64,000 nt of DNA from Affinundibacterium flavidum (lineage in GTDB: Bacteria; Pseudomonadota; Gammaproteobacteria; Burkholderiales; Burkholderiaceae_D), in contig NZ_JACOGA010000014.1 in the NCBI RefSeq assembly GCF_014284175.1, positions 93,162 through 157,161 of the forward strand, read 5' to 3'. Under the pieces are notes generated by a model. It saw only the letters and a list, made by a program, of their open reading frames with translations. It was not told where the DNA came from and made no database searches. Both the position numbers and the translations under genes were made by a program. The first letter of the stretch is position 1; the number at the start of each line of letters is the position of its first letter. Of the stretch, positions 35,167-44,229 are shown piece by piece.

Positions 35167-35562
35167 ATGGCTGATCAGAACCTCAAATTTTTAGTAGTTG
35201 ACGATTTTTCGACGATGCGTCGCATTGTGCGTAATTTGTTGAAAGAACTTGGCTATTCAAATGTGGACGAAGCAGAAGACGGTGCACTCGGCTTAGCAAA
35301 ATTAAAGAGTGGTGATTTTGATTTTGTTATCTCAGATTGGAATATGCCGAATATGGATGGCTTGACTATGTTGCAACATATTCGCGCTGATCCAGCGCTG
35401 GCGAAGTTACCTGTATTGATGGTGACTGCTGAAGCGAAAAAAGAAAACATTATCGCGGCAGCACAGGCTGGTGCAAATGGTTATGTCGTTAAGCCATTTA
35501 CCGCAGCAACATTAGATGAGAAGTTATCGAAAATTTTTGAGAAATTAGGAAAGCCATCATAG
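35167..35562 (+). CDS. cheY: Chemotaxis response regulator CheY (2)
   Basis: A 131-residue receiver domain closely matching enteric CheY: KFLVVDDFSTMRRIVRNLLKELGY at the start, Asp57 in SDWNMPNMDG, Ala/Thr in VTAEAKKENI, and Lys in YVVKPFTAATL. The FliM-facing residues are conserved, so this is the likely motor-binding CheY. It ends the cheB-cheY run; the cheZ gene that usually follows in betaproteobacteria is absent. TGGAG before the ATG is a good ribosome binding site. Confidence 0.95.
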   Translation: MADQNLKFLVVDDFSTMRRIVRNLLKELGYSNVDEAEDGALGLAKLKSGDFDFVISDWNMPNMDGLTMLQHIRADPALAKLPVLMVTAEAKKENIIAAAQAGANGYVVKPFTAATLDEKLSKIFEKLGKPS

Positions 35563-35945
35563 TTCTAGCGTGAGATACGGAGATTTGTATGGCGAGCTAA
35601 AAGTGTTGGCTTGTCTCTTTCTCTAATGTCAGTTTCGGGATGTTTTTTTGCGTCGGTACTATGGTTCACTAATCCTTAGAAACATCGACTTCATACCATA
35701 GTAATTCATGATATTGGTGTTGAGATTGTTTGAAGGAATTCTGTTTGACTTGAGAGTTTTTTGAAAATTGTTTGAGGCTTATTTGAAAAATGTTTGGAAA
35801 TTGGTCTCAACAAGCCAACAGTTGAATTTCGGATTATTCGAAGTGTCGTTTCCAATGATGAATTTAAAGGTCGGCAGCGGAACTACTCATCGCTTTAGTG
35901 ATTGCGTAAATAGTTAGATAATCAATTAAATTGTAAGTATATTTT
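35563..35945. other. 383-base gap where cheZ would be expected
   Basis: No open frame of useful length with a start and ribosome binding site is visible. It contains an 8-bp inverted repeat (ACTATGGT at 35658-35665, ACCATAGT at 35695-35702) and, at about 35730-35800, a run of spaced TTTGA/TTTGG pentamers (low-complexity). No clear terminator or CheZ motif was found. Confidence 0.5.
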
Positions 35946-37163
35946 ATGAGTGACGTAAAGTTCATCGTTCGGGAACCATTATTAGATCCATCACAGCGTG
36001 TGATTGGATTTCAATTATCTTGGCAAAACAATGCAAAATCTGCAGAACCAGATGTTGCTGCCTTGAGTTCCCTAATGTCGTTTGTGGCGACTGGATTTAA
36101 TGATGAAGAGAAGGGCTATTTGCTGGGCGATAGCCTGATTTTTCTCGAAGCTGTACCTGGTTTGTTGCAGGCAGAAGGATTGCGACAATTGTCACCAAAG
36201 AATACTGTTTTGATTTTTTCAAAGCGCTATTTTGGGGACGCTGCATCGCTTGAGACGATCAAAGAATTGCGCACTCTGGGATTCGGTATTTGTTTAAGAA
36301 ATGCAGATATTAGTGCATTAGAACGTTCTTTCTTCTCGCTGATCACCCATTTTGAAGTGCAGTTGGATGCGAGTAATTTGGCAGCACAAGCAAAAATGTA
36401 TGCGGCATTGAAACAATCAAATGTGCAAATGGTTGCGCGTAATGTTGGTAATTGGCAAGACTTTGATGCTTGCGCCGCATTAGGTTTGTCGAGCTTTGTA
36501 GGCAAGCTCCATTTAACGCCTCGTCCAAATGTTGCCCAAAAAGGTTTGAATACAACGCAGACGACGATTTTGCAATTGATGGAGATGATCCGTAAGAATG
36601 CGGATATTCAACAATTGGAAACAGTAGTAAAGCGTGACGCTGCGCTGGCGTATAAATTGTTAAGGTATATCAATTCAGCAGGCTTTGGTTTGCGTACCGA
36701 AGTACAGTCACTCAAACATGCGGTGACTATTTTGGGATATAGCCCTATGTATCGTTGGCTTTCCTTATTATTGGCGACTGCTAGTACTAGTGGAAACTCT
36801 CCTGTCCTCTTGGAAACAGCGATTGTGCGTGGTCGATTTGCAGAAATTCTTGGACAACCATTTATGTCTAAGAGCGATGCTGAAAATCTATTTGTTGCCG
36901 GTATGTTCTCTCTCTTAGATAGATTGTTAGGCATCCCAATGGAAGAAGTTCTGTCCACTATTCAATTGCCTGAAGCTGTAGTTGAGGCACTTGTATCAAG
37001 AAGTGGTATTTATGGACCATTCTTGGCACTCGCAGAAGCCTGTGAACTCAATAGTATGTTGGTCTCTTCCATAGCTGAGACTTTGAAAGTGTCATCGACC
37101 GACGTCAATAAAGCGCACTTATCAGCTTTAGTTTGGGCAAAAAATATTTCTTCTGCTGCCTAA
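35946..37163 (+). CDS. HDOD-domain protein with degenerate EAL-like N-terminus
   Basis: A 405-residue protein. The N-terminal part (about 1-200) resembles the fold of EAL phosphodiesterases of the YuxH type but the E-A-L catalytic triad is not present, so it should not cut cyclic di-GMP. The C-terminal part (about 200-400) is an HDOD domain: VVKRDAALAYKLLRYINSA and SLKHAVTILGYSPMYRW are typical. Such proteins are signalling adaptors, sometimes controlling motility. It stands between cheY and flhB, replacing the usual cheZ, and is closed by a strong terminator. Confidence 0.8.
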   Translation: MSDVKFIVREPLLDPSQRVIGFQLSWQNNAKSAEPDVAALSSLMSFVATGFNDEEKGYLLGDSLIFLEAVPGLLQAEGLRQLSPKNTVLIFSKRYFGDAASLETIKELRTLGFGICLRNADISALERSFFSLITHFEVQLDASNLAAQAKMYAALKQSNVQMVARNVGNWQDFDACAALGLSSFVGKLHLTPRPNVAQKGLNTTQTTILQLMEMIRKNADIQQLETVVKRDAALAYKLLRYINSAGFGLRTEVQSLKHAVTILGYSPMYRWLSLLLATASTSGNSPVLLETAIVRGRFAEILGQPFMSKSDAENLFVAGMFSLLDRLLGIPMEEVLSTIQLPEAVVEALVSRSGIYGPFLALAEACELNSMLVSSIAETLKVSSTDVNKAHLSALVWAKNISSAA

Positions 37164-37192
37164 ATTCGTTGTCAAAATCTTTCTGTAAGCTC

Positions 37193-37225
37193 AAAGGGCG
37201 CTTAATCTTAAGCGCCCTTTGTTTT
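37193..37225 (+). terminator. Intrinsic terminator after the HDOD gene
   Basis: AAAGGGCGCTTAA (37193-37205) pairs with TTAAGCGCCCTTT (37208-37220); the innermost pairs open to a 4-base loop. It is followed by GTTTTCTT. It separates the chemotaxis block from the flhB-flhA-flhF block. Confidence 0.88.
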
Positions 37226-37381
37226 CTTGATAGCAGAACATCTTCACCTCCCATTTTAATCCTGTGTTTTCCTCGAAATGAGGGGTGATTCCCACTCTAT
37301 TCATCCGATGTCATCACGCCAATTTCGTGAATAATTTGTCCTAGAGAAATTAATTTAGATGACGATCTAATTGGACAAGAG

Positions 37382-38536
37382 ATGGCTGAAGACAGTGGAT
37401 TAGAACGGACCGAACCGGCGTCGCCCCAAAGGCTTGAAAAAGCTAGAGAAGAGGGCGATGTTCCCCGTTCCAAAGAACTTTCTACTTGCACCGTGTTGTT
37501 GGCAGCTGGTGGCGGCTTGTATTTTTACGGCGAAACGCTGTTCAATAATTTAGCTAAGAATTTCACACGTGGTTTGTCGTTTGAGCGAAGTGCCGCCTTT
37601 GATGCCAATTTTTTGACTGCGCAAGTCTTAGATTCGGTCATTGACGTGATGATGGCATTTTTGCCGATTGTGGGTTTGGTGTTGCTGGCTGCGCTTGGGT
37701 CTCCATTGTTGATAGGTGGCTGGTTGTTTAGCTTCAAGTCTTTGGAGCCTAAGTTTTCGCGCTTGAATCCGATTGCAGGCATGGGGAATTTGATTTCTTC
37801 GAGAGCTGGGATTGAATTGGTTAAGGCAATTCTGAAAACGATCTTGGTTGGAGTAATTGCCTGGATGGTGGTAGCACGCCAGAAGGATGCTATTTTCGGC
37901 TTGATCTATGAGCCGTTAAATCAGGCTAGTTCACATTTAGGCCATATGTTGGGCGTCTGCTTTTTAGCGATTGTCGGTGGCCTAGTATTGATCGCAGCGA
38001 TTGATGCGCCATATCAAATGTGGGCATATGCCGACAAATTGAAAATGACTCACCAAGAGGTCGTGCAAGAGTCAAAAGAAGCAAACGGTAACCCACAAAT
38101 CAAAGCAAAAATTCGTCAGCAACAAAGAGAGATGGCGCGTCGCCGCATGATGTCTGAGGTGCCTACGGCTGATGTTGTTGTGACTAACCCGACCCACTTT
38201 TCGATCGCCTTAAAGTATGCGGATGGAAGTAATGGCGCACCGCGAGTTGTGGCGAAGGGGGCAGATGCTGTTGCCGCAAAAATTCGTGAATTAGCAAAAG
38301 AAAACAATGTGCCAATTCTGGAAGCGCCACCACTTGCGCGTGCTCTGTATAAGCATACTGAGTTGGGCGATGAAATTCCTGAAGCTCTCTATTCCGCAGT
38401 GGCGGAAATTCTCGCTTATGTTTTCCAATTACGCACGTATCGTAAATCTGGCGGCTTGCCACCAGTAGAACCTAAAAACATTCAAATTCCGACAGGTCTT
38501 GATCCCTTGTCTAAAGATGCAGGAGTACATGTATGA
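37382..38536 (+). CDS. flhB: Flagellar export switch protein FlhB
   Basis: A 384-residue membrane protein of the flagellar type III export gate. Four membrane segments in the first 210 residues are followed by the cytoplasmic domain with the self-cleavage site NPTH at 269-272 (VVVTNPTHFSIALKY), which sets the switch from hook to filament substrates. The C-terminus is somewhat extended. It starts a new transcription unit after the terminator at 37193 and overlaps flhA by four bases (ATGA). Confidence 0.97.
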   Translation: MAEDSGLERTEPASPQRLEKAREEGDVPRSKELSTCTVLLAAGGGLYFYGETLFNNLAKNFTRGLSFERSAAFDANFLTAQVLDSVIDVMMAFLPIVGLVLLAALGSPLLIGGWLFSFKSLEPKFSRLNPIAGMGNLISSRAGIELVKAILKTILVGVIAWMVVARQKDAIFGLIYEPLNQASSHLGHMLGVCFLAIVGGLVLIAAIDAPYQMWAYADKLKMTHQEVVQESKEANGNPQIKAKIRQQQREMARRRMMSEVPTADVVVTNPTHFSIALKYADGSNGAPRVVAKGADAVAAKIRELAKENNVPILEAPPLARALYKHTELGDEIPEALYSAVAEILAYVFQLRTYRKSGGLPPVEPKNIQIPTGLDPLSKDAGVHV

Positions 38537-40632
38537 ATTCGCTCAAGCTACCAGCATGGTTAACAGGCATGGGAAGCAGGGCTTTAGCTGGTCCTATCCT
38601 GATCGTGATGATGCTGGCAATGATGATTTTGCCGCTGCCAGCTTTTGCTTTAGACATCTTCTTTAGCTTCAATATCGCACTTTCCATCATCGTTTTGCTC
38701 ACCAGTTTGTACACAGTGAGACCGTTAGATTTCATGGTTTTTCCGACGGTATTGTTGATCAGTACGATGCTGCGGTTGTCTTTAAACGTGGCATCTACGC
38801 GGGTTGTCTTGACTGAGGGACATACGGGGCCAGACGCTGCAGGTAAAGTGATTGAAGCGTTTGGACACTTTTTGATCGGTGGGAATTACGCGATCGGTAT
38901 CATCGTCTTCGTCATTTTGACGATTATTAACTTCACGGTTGTTACTAAAGGTGCTGGCCGTATTGCTGAGGTTGGTGCACGTTTTGCGTTGGATGCGATG
39001 CCCGGTAAACAAATGGCGATCGACGCAGATCTGAATGCTGGTTTGATCGCAGAAGACGAAGCTCGTCGTCGTCGTACTGAAGTTGCCCAAGAAGCTGAAT
39101 TTTATGGCGCGATGGACGGTGCAAGTAAGTATGTCAAGGGTGATGCGGTAGCGGGCATTATGGTAACGATCATCAACGTAGTCGGTGGATTAATCGTTGG
39201 TATGGTGCAGCATGATCTGGATTTTTCTGCCGCCTCTAAAATTTATGCTTTGTTAGCCATTGGTGATGGTCTTGTCGCACAAATTCCATCGCTGATTATT
39301 TCAACTGCGGCGGGTATTGTGGTGTCTCGAGTCGCCAGCGATCAAGACATCGGTAATCAATTCATCAATCAATTGTTTGCTAAGCCGGAAGTAATGTACA
39401 TCACCGCTTCTATTATCGGCGGTATGGGCGTTATTCCTGGAATGCCACACGTGGCTTTTATTTTGTTGGCAGGCAGTTTAGCTGGTGCGGGTTACATGTT
39501 GAAAAAGCGTGCTGCAGAAGCACCGGCAAAAGAAGCTGCCGCGGCAGCAGCCGCAGCGACTGCAATTCCGCCAGCACCAGAGATGGAAGAAGCCACATGG
39601 CAAGATATCTTGCCGGTCGATACTTTAGGCCTGGAAGTTGGCTACCGTTTAATCCCACTGGTTGATAAAAATCAGGGTGGAGAATTATTGCGCAGGATTA
39701 AAGGAATCCGCAAAAAATTTGCACAGGATATTGGTTTCTTATCCCCACCGGTACATATTCGCGACAATCTGGAATTAAAACCGAGTTCATATCGCATTGC
39801 GTTGAAGGGCGTTGAGATTGGTAGCGGTGATGCCAACATGGGGCAATACTTGGCGATTGATCCTGGTATGGTATCCGGGCCTTTACCTGGTGCTCCAACA
39901 GTTGATCCTGCGTTCGGCTTACCAGCTGTCTGGATCGAGTCCCATATGCGAGATCAAGCTCAGGCGATGGGATATACGGTTGTTGATGCTGGCACAGTGA
40001 TTGCAACGCATCTTAACCATCTGATCACGTCAAATGCGACTGAGTTGCTGGGGCGTCACGAAGTTCAACAATTGTTAGACCATTTGGGCAAAGAATCACC
40101 AAAACTAATTGAAGATTTGACCCCGCGCCTATTGTCCTTATCCATTATTCAGAAGGTCTTGCAGAATTTGTTGGTGGAAGGCGTCCATATCCGCGATATG
40201 CGTACGATAGTCGAAACGCTGACCGAATATGCACCGCAAATACAAGATGCAAATGAATTGACGGCTCAGGTGAGGATCGCTTTAGGTCGCGCCATTGTGC
40301 AGCAGATTTTCCCAAGTGGGAATGAGTTAGCTGTGATGACTCTAGATAACAAGTTGGAACGTTTGCTCATGCAAACCTTACAGGGACATGGCGCTGACGG
40401 CGCAAGTATGGAGCCGGGCCTCGCTGACACATTGGCTTTGCAAACCGAAGCGGCCGCACAACATCAACAGCAACTTGGAATTACGCCAGTGTTATTGGTT
40501 CCGGGACCATTGCGAGCATTATTGGCGCGCTTCTTGCGACGTACCTTGCCACAAGTGAAGGTACTGTCACATGCGGAGCTGCCAGAGAATAAGACAATAA
40601 GAGTTACTAGCCTAGTTGGAGGGCAATTATGA
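38533..40632 (+). CDS. flhA: Flagellar export gate protein FlhA
   Basis: A 699-residue export gate subunit. About eight membrane segments in residues 15-315 include the FHIPEP region (RPLDFMVFPTVLLISTMLRLSLN) and AEVGARFALDAMPGKQMAID. An Ala-rich linker (about 330-345) leads to the cytoplasmic ring domain with TWQDILPVDTLGLEVGY. FlhA forms a nonameric ring that uses the proton motive force and binds chaperone-substrate pairs. It overlaps flhB and flhF by ATGA junctions. Confidence 0.98.
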   Translation: MNSLKLPAWLTGMGSRALAGPILIVMMLAMMILPLPAFALDIFFSFNIALSIIVLLTSLYTVRPLDFMVFPTVLLISTMLRLSLNVASTRVVLTEGHTGPDAAGKVIEAFGHFLIGGNYAIGIIVFVILTIINFTVVTKGAGRIAEVGARFALDAMPGKQMAIDADLNAGLIAEDEARRRRTEVAQEAEFYGAMDGASKYVKGDAVAGIMVTIINVVGGLIVGMVQHDLDFSAASKIYALLAIGDGLVAQIPSLIISTAAGIVVSRVASDQDIGNQFINQLFAKPEVMYITASIIGGMGVIPGMPHVAFILLAGSLAGAGYMLKKRAAEAPAKEAAAAAAAATAIPPAPEMEEATWQDILPVDTLGLEVGYRLIPLVDKNQGGELLRRIKGIRKKFAQDIGFLSPPVHIRDNLELKPSSYRIALKGVEIGSGDANMGQYLAIDPGMVSGPLPGAPTVDPAFGLPAVWIESHMRDQAQAMGYTVVDAGTVIATHLNHLITSNATELLGRHEVQQLLDHLGKESPKLIEDLTPRLLSLSIIQKVLQNLLVEGVHIRDMRTIVETLTEYAPQIQDANELTAQVRIALGRAIVQQIFPSGNELAVMTLDNKLERLLMQTLQGHGADGASMEPGLADTLALQTEAAAQHQQQLGITPVLLVPGPLRALLARFLRRTLPQVKVLSHAELPENKTIRVTSLVGGQL

Positions 40633-41897
40633 ACGTCAAGAAATTTATAGCACCTAGCTCACGAGAAGCCTTGAGAAAAGTAAAGGCGATGCTGGGAGAG
40701 AATGCCGTCATCCTATCAAATCGTAATGTCGATGGACAGGTCGAGATTTTGGCGATGAATGATCAGACGCTTAAGGAGATTGCTCCCGCTGTCGATTCAA
40801 ATTTTGGATCGACGGGCAAAACGCAATTTAATCCAAATGCTAAATCACCGATCGAGCCTGCAGCCCCTATGCAGACAGCAATGCGTGAAACGCCTGTGCG
40901 CGAAGAGCCTACACCTAGTCAGGCTGAAATTACGATGATGATGAATGAAATCCGTTCAATGCGAGGCATGTTAGAAGGCAAGATGTCTGAAATGGCATGG
41001 CACACGAGTTCGCAAAAATCACCGCATAAGGCTGATGTGATGCGCGAAATGCTGGCAACTGGATTAAGCGCTAGCCTATCTCGTCACTTGATCGAAAACA
41101 TGCCAGAGGTAAGTGATGCGGAAGCGGGCCTTGCTTGGGTTAAGTCCATCATGACTAGAAATCTCTCGGCGATTAGTAATGAAAATGAGATTTTGGAGCA
41201 GGGCGGCGTGTATGCCTTGGTCGGCCCCACCGGTGTTGGCAAAACGACGACGACTGCGAAACTCGCTGCACGTTGTGTCATGCGTCATGGACCATCTAAG
41301 CTGGCATTAATTACGACCGATGGCTATCGTATTGGTGGTTACGAGCAATTACGTATTTACGGAAAAATTCTTGGCGTCATGGTGCATTCGGTCAAGGATG
41401 AAGCTGATCTCAAGATCGCGTTGTCTGAGCTTAAGAACAAGCATACTGTCTTGATTGATACCGTTGGCGTAAGTCAACGCGATAAAATGGTGACGCAACA
41501 AGTGGCGATGCTGTCGGGCTCAGGTGTTGATGTAAAACGTTTGCTGTGTCTGAACGCGACATCGACTGGCGAAACCCTGAGTGAGGTAGTGCGTGCGTAT
41601 CAAGGCGGCGGATTGTCCGGTTGTATTTTGACTAAATTGGATGAGGCGGCGACCATAGGGGGCGCATTAGATATCGCAATTCGACAAAAACTCAATCTTT
41701 ATTATGTGGCAAGTGGACAACGTGTTCCAGAAGATTTGCATGTCGCTAACAAACAATACTTGGTAGATCGTGCATTTAAGTTGAAACGTGAGACTTCAGC
41801 GTATAAATTTCAAAATGATGAATTGCCTTTACTGATGTCCAACATGGTTGCAGAGCATAATGCAGGCATGGGAAAAATGGAGGCCTTCTTTGGTTAA
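40629..41897 (+). CDS. flhF: Flagellar SRP-type GTPase FlhF
   Basis: A 422-residue GTPase that sets flagellar number and place. The N-terminal B domain starts MNVKKFIAPSSREALRKVKAMLG; the middle is less conserved and rich in Met/Glu. The NG domain has P-loop GPTGVGKT at about 199-206, TTDGYRIGGYEQL, and DTVGVSQRD, then TKLDEAATIGGAL. It overlaps the start of flhG, whose N-terminus carries the motif that activates this GTPase. Confidence 0.96.
   Translation: MNVKKFIAPSSREALRKVKAMLGENAVILSNRNVDGQVEILAMNDQTLKEIAPAVDSNFGSTGKTQFNPNAKSPIEPAAPMQTAMRETPVREEPTPSQAEITMMMNEIRSMRGMLEGKMSEMAWHTSSQKSPHKADVMREMLATGLSASLSRHLIENMPEVSDAEAGLAWVKSIMTRNLSAISNENEILEQGGVYALVGPTGVGKTTTTAKLAARCVMRHGPSKLALITTDGYRIGGYEQLRIYGKILGVMVHSVKDEADLKIALSELKNKHTVLIDTVGVSQRDKMVTQQVAMLSGSGVDVKRLLCLNATSTGETLSEVVRAYQGGGLSGCILTKLDEAATIGGALDIAIRQKLNLYYVASGQRVPEDLHVANKQYLVDRAFKLKRETSAYKFQNDELPLLMSNMVAEHNAGMGKMEAFFG
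41879..41883 (+). promoter_or_regulatory. Ribosome binding site that decides the flhG start
   Basis: GGAGG lies six bases before TTG 41890, inside the end of flhF. No ATG in the flhG frame has a comparable site. Confidence 0.65.
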
Positions 41898-42711
41898 TTA
41901 TGATCAAGCAGAAGGTTTGCGTCGCATGTTGGAAATGCCAAAACTCAAAGTATTGACTTTCCTTTCCTGTCTGCCAGACGCTGAGCGAAATGGCATGTTA
42001 ATTAATTTGTCGGCGAGTTTTGCGAGACAAGGCAAAAATACTTTGATGGTTGATGCGAAATCATCAAGCTCTAGCCTAAGTGCATGGTTAAATTTGAAAT
42101 CAGATCAGACATTGTTGGATGTCGCACGACAACAGCGTACAATGGACTCTGTGATTAAACAGGTTTCTCCGGGGTTGTCGATCACCAAAGTCGCTCATGG
42201 AATGCAAAAATCTTTGGGTCTGCCAGCTGCTGGATACCGAGAGTTATCCAAGGTTTTCGACATGGCAGCCAGCCGTTCTGATTTGGTGGTAGTTGATTGT
42301 GAGTTAAATGCGGATGATACGTTCTTGCTTTCTTCCTTTGAAGATAGCGAACTGATTATTCATGTGTCGGCTGATCCTACGACGATCACGAATGCTTATG
42401 CATTGATTAAGCGCTTGAATAATCGTTTTGGCCGTCGCTCGTATGGCATTGTTGTCTCCGGAGTTGATCATGCGCAAGGGCAACTGATATTCACCAATCT
42501 AGCCAAGACTGCCAGACGCTATTTGGCTGTTGACATTAAGTTTGTGGGCGAAGTACCGGCAGATGTTCATCTGACGCGAGCGACCGAATCAGGACGTACC
42601 GTCATTGATGCATTTCCCCTTTCGAAAGCAGCGAATGCTTTTGTGCGGATGGCTGAAAAATTAGTATCGACGGCGAGTCAGAGTTTACGATGTGAAGCAA
42701 TGTCTTTTTAG
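41890..42711 (+). CDS. flhG: FlhG (FleN)-like MinD-family protein without P-loop
   Basis: A 273-residue protein of the MinD/ParA fold. The N-terminus has DQAEGLR at residues 5-11, the FlhG helix that stimulates FlhF. Where family members have KGGVGKT, this one reads CLPDAERNGMLI (27-38), without the Gly-rich loop or the Lys residues. The switch II region is also changed (VVDCELNAD instead of DTGAG). So it should not bind or hydrolyse ATP like normal FlhG, but may still act on FlhF. The start is TTG 41890 with GGAGG six bases upstream, overlapping flhF by eight bases. No frameshift is visible. Confidence 0.85.
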   Translation: MVNYDQAEGLRRMLEMPKLKVLTFLSCLPDAERNGMLINLSASFARQGKNTLMVDAKSSSSSLSAWLNLKSDQTLLDVARQQRTMDSVIKQVSPGLSITKVAHGMQKSLGLPAAGYRELSKVFDMAASRSDLVVVDCELNADDTFLLSSFEDSELIIHVSADPTTITNAYALIKRLNNRFGRRSYGIVVSGVDHAQGQLIFTNLAKTARRYLAVDIKFVGEVPADVHLTRATESGRTVIDAFPLSKAANAFVRMAEKLVSTASQSLRCEAMSF

Positions 42712-42749
42712 ATCTGCCTCAAATGCTTTATTGGAATATGAATTAGTTT

Positions 42750-43484
42750 ATGTACACAGCGAGTGGTAAATCAGATAAGAACTCAATCCTCACCGAGCAT
42801 GCGCCTCTGGTGAAGCGCTTGGCTTATCAGTTAAAAGCAAGGCTACCGCCCAGTGTCGAAGTTGATGATTTGGTTCAGGCTGGCATGATAGGCTTGCTCG
42901 ATGCGGTGAATCGCTATGAAGATAATCATGGCGCGCAGTTTGAGACTTACGCAATTCAGCGAATTCGTGGAGCGATGCTAGATGAGCTACGTAGTAGCGA
43001 TTGGTTGCCGCGTGGCGTGCGTCAAAATATGCGCAAGATTGAAAACGCGATGAATGAGATGCAGCAAAAATTGGGACGTCCACCTTTAGAAACTGAATTG
43101 GCAAAACATCTAAAACTAACCCTAGTAGATTACCAGGAGTTATTAGGTGAAAGTGGTGGTCATCAATTGCTGTATTACGAAGATTTTCATGACGCCGATA
43201 CCAAAGAGCATTTTCTCGATCATTTCTGTAACGATGAGCGCTCGGGAGACCCTCTGCAAGATTTGTTGCATGGTGATTTCCGTGATGCCGTCGTCCATGC
43301 AATTAACAGCCTTCCAGAGCGAGAGAAGCTACTGATGGGTTTATATTACGAACAGGAATTAAACTTGAAAGAGATAGGTGCCGTGATGGGTGTTTCTGAA
43401 TCTCGGGTGTCGCAATTACACAGCCAGGCGGTTGCCAGGTTGCGTGCATCATTGAGGGAGCGAGCGTGGACCGGGCTAGCTTAA
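42750..43484 (+). CDS. fliA: Flagellar sigma factor FliA (sigma-28)
   Basis: A 244-residue sigma factor for late flagellar genes. Region 2 shows LVQAGMIGLLDAVNRYE and FETYAIQRIRGAMLDELR, region 3 RKIENAMNEMQQKLGRPPLETELA, and region 4 LPEREKLLMGLYYEQELNLKEIGAVMGVSESRVSQ (two blocks of the helix-turn-helix). It recognises TAAAGTTT-N11-GCCGATAA type promoters, of which four candidates lie in this window. The anti-sigma factor FlgM is encoded 2.5 kb further on. It overlaps motC by 19 bases. Confidence 0.97.
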   Translation: MYTASGKSDKNSILTEHAPLVKRLAYQLKARLPPSVEVDDLVQAGMIGLLDAVNRYEDNHGAQFETYAIQRIRGAMLDELRSSDWLPRGVRQNMRKIENAMNEMQQKLGRPPLETELAKHLKLTLVDYQELLGESGGHQLLYYEDFHDADTKEHFLDHFCNDERSGDPLQDLLHGDFRDAVVHAINSLPEREKLLMGLYYEQELNLKEIGAVMGVSESRVSQLHSQAVARLRASLRERAWTGLA

Positions 43485-44212
43485 TAGGGATTATTCTCGT
43501 CTTCGTCGGCATACTTTCAGGGCAAGTACTGGAGGGTGGTCATCTGGCATCGCTATTGCAGCCAGCGGCGTTTGTGATTGTGGTTGTGAGTACGATCGGT
43601 GCGGTGCTGTTGCAAAGTCGTATGCCTACTTTTATTCGTGGCCTCCAAATGCTGAAATGGATAGTCATGATGCCGGAGGATAGAAGCCGCAAAAATGTAC
43701 AAGAAGCGATGGTGTGGAGTGTTGTTGCCCGCCGCGAAGGCTTTTTGAGCCTGGAGCGCTATATCGACACGGTCAAAGATCCATTTATTGAAAAAGGCTT
43801 GAAGTTGGTAGTGGATGGTATTGATCCTGACCGGATCAAAGATGTTTTAGATGTGGACATTTCTTTCTATGAAATGGAGCAACGGCAGGCCATTAAGATT
43901 TGGGATGCAGCCGGTGGATATTCACCGACGATAGGTATTTTAGGTGCGGTATTAGGCCTCATTCACGTGATGGAAAATCTGACCGATCCGAGTAAGCTAG
44001 GTAGTGGTATTGCGGTCGCCTTTGTCGCAACAATTTACGGTGTTGGTTTGGCTAATTTATTTTTTTTACCAGTCGCGAATAAATTGAAAGAAATCGTTGG
44101 CAAGGAAATCGTCAGACGTGAAATGTTGGCGGATATTTTCTACAGCATTGCACAAGGCGATAGCCCAAGAATTGTGGAAGAACGTCTGTCGAATCATCGT
44201 ACCAAAGTGTGA
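43466..44212 (+). CDS. motC: Flagellar motor protein MotC (second MotA-type stator)
   Basis: A 248-residue MotA-family protein with four membrane segments and the conserved AAGGYSPTIGILGAVLGLIHVM region. It is shorter than the MotA at 26909 and clearly a different branch, matching MotC of pseudomonads, which forms a second stator with MotD used in viscous media or on surfaces. The GTG start at 43466 lies inside the end of fliA, with GAGGGAG upstream, so translation is coupled. motD follows 17 bases later. Confidence 0.92.
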   Translation: MDRASLIGIILVFVGILSGQVLEGGHLASLLQPAAFVIVVVSTIGAVLLQSRMPTFIRGLQMLKWIVMMPEDRSRKNVQEAMVWSVVARREGFLSLERYIDTVKDPFIEKGLKLVVDGIDPDRIKDVLDVDISFYEMEQRQAIKIWDAAGGYSPTIGILGAVLGLIHVMENLTDPSKLGSGIAVAFVATIYGVGLANLFFLPVANKLKEIVGKEIVRREMLADIFYSIAQGDSPRIVEERLSNHRTKV

Positions 44213-44229
44213 GTTAACACCGACAAGTT

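Noticed and set aside
35563..35945. Hidden or broken cheZ after cheY
   Set aside because: No QDFQDLTGQ-like coding stretch or long frame was seen on either strand.
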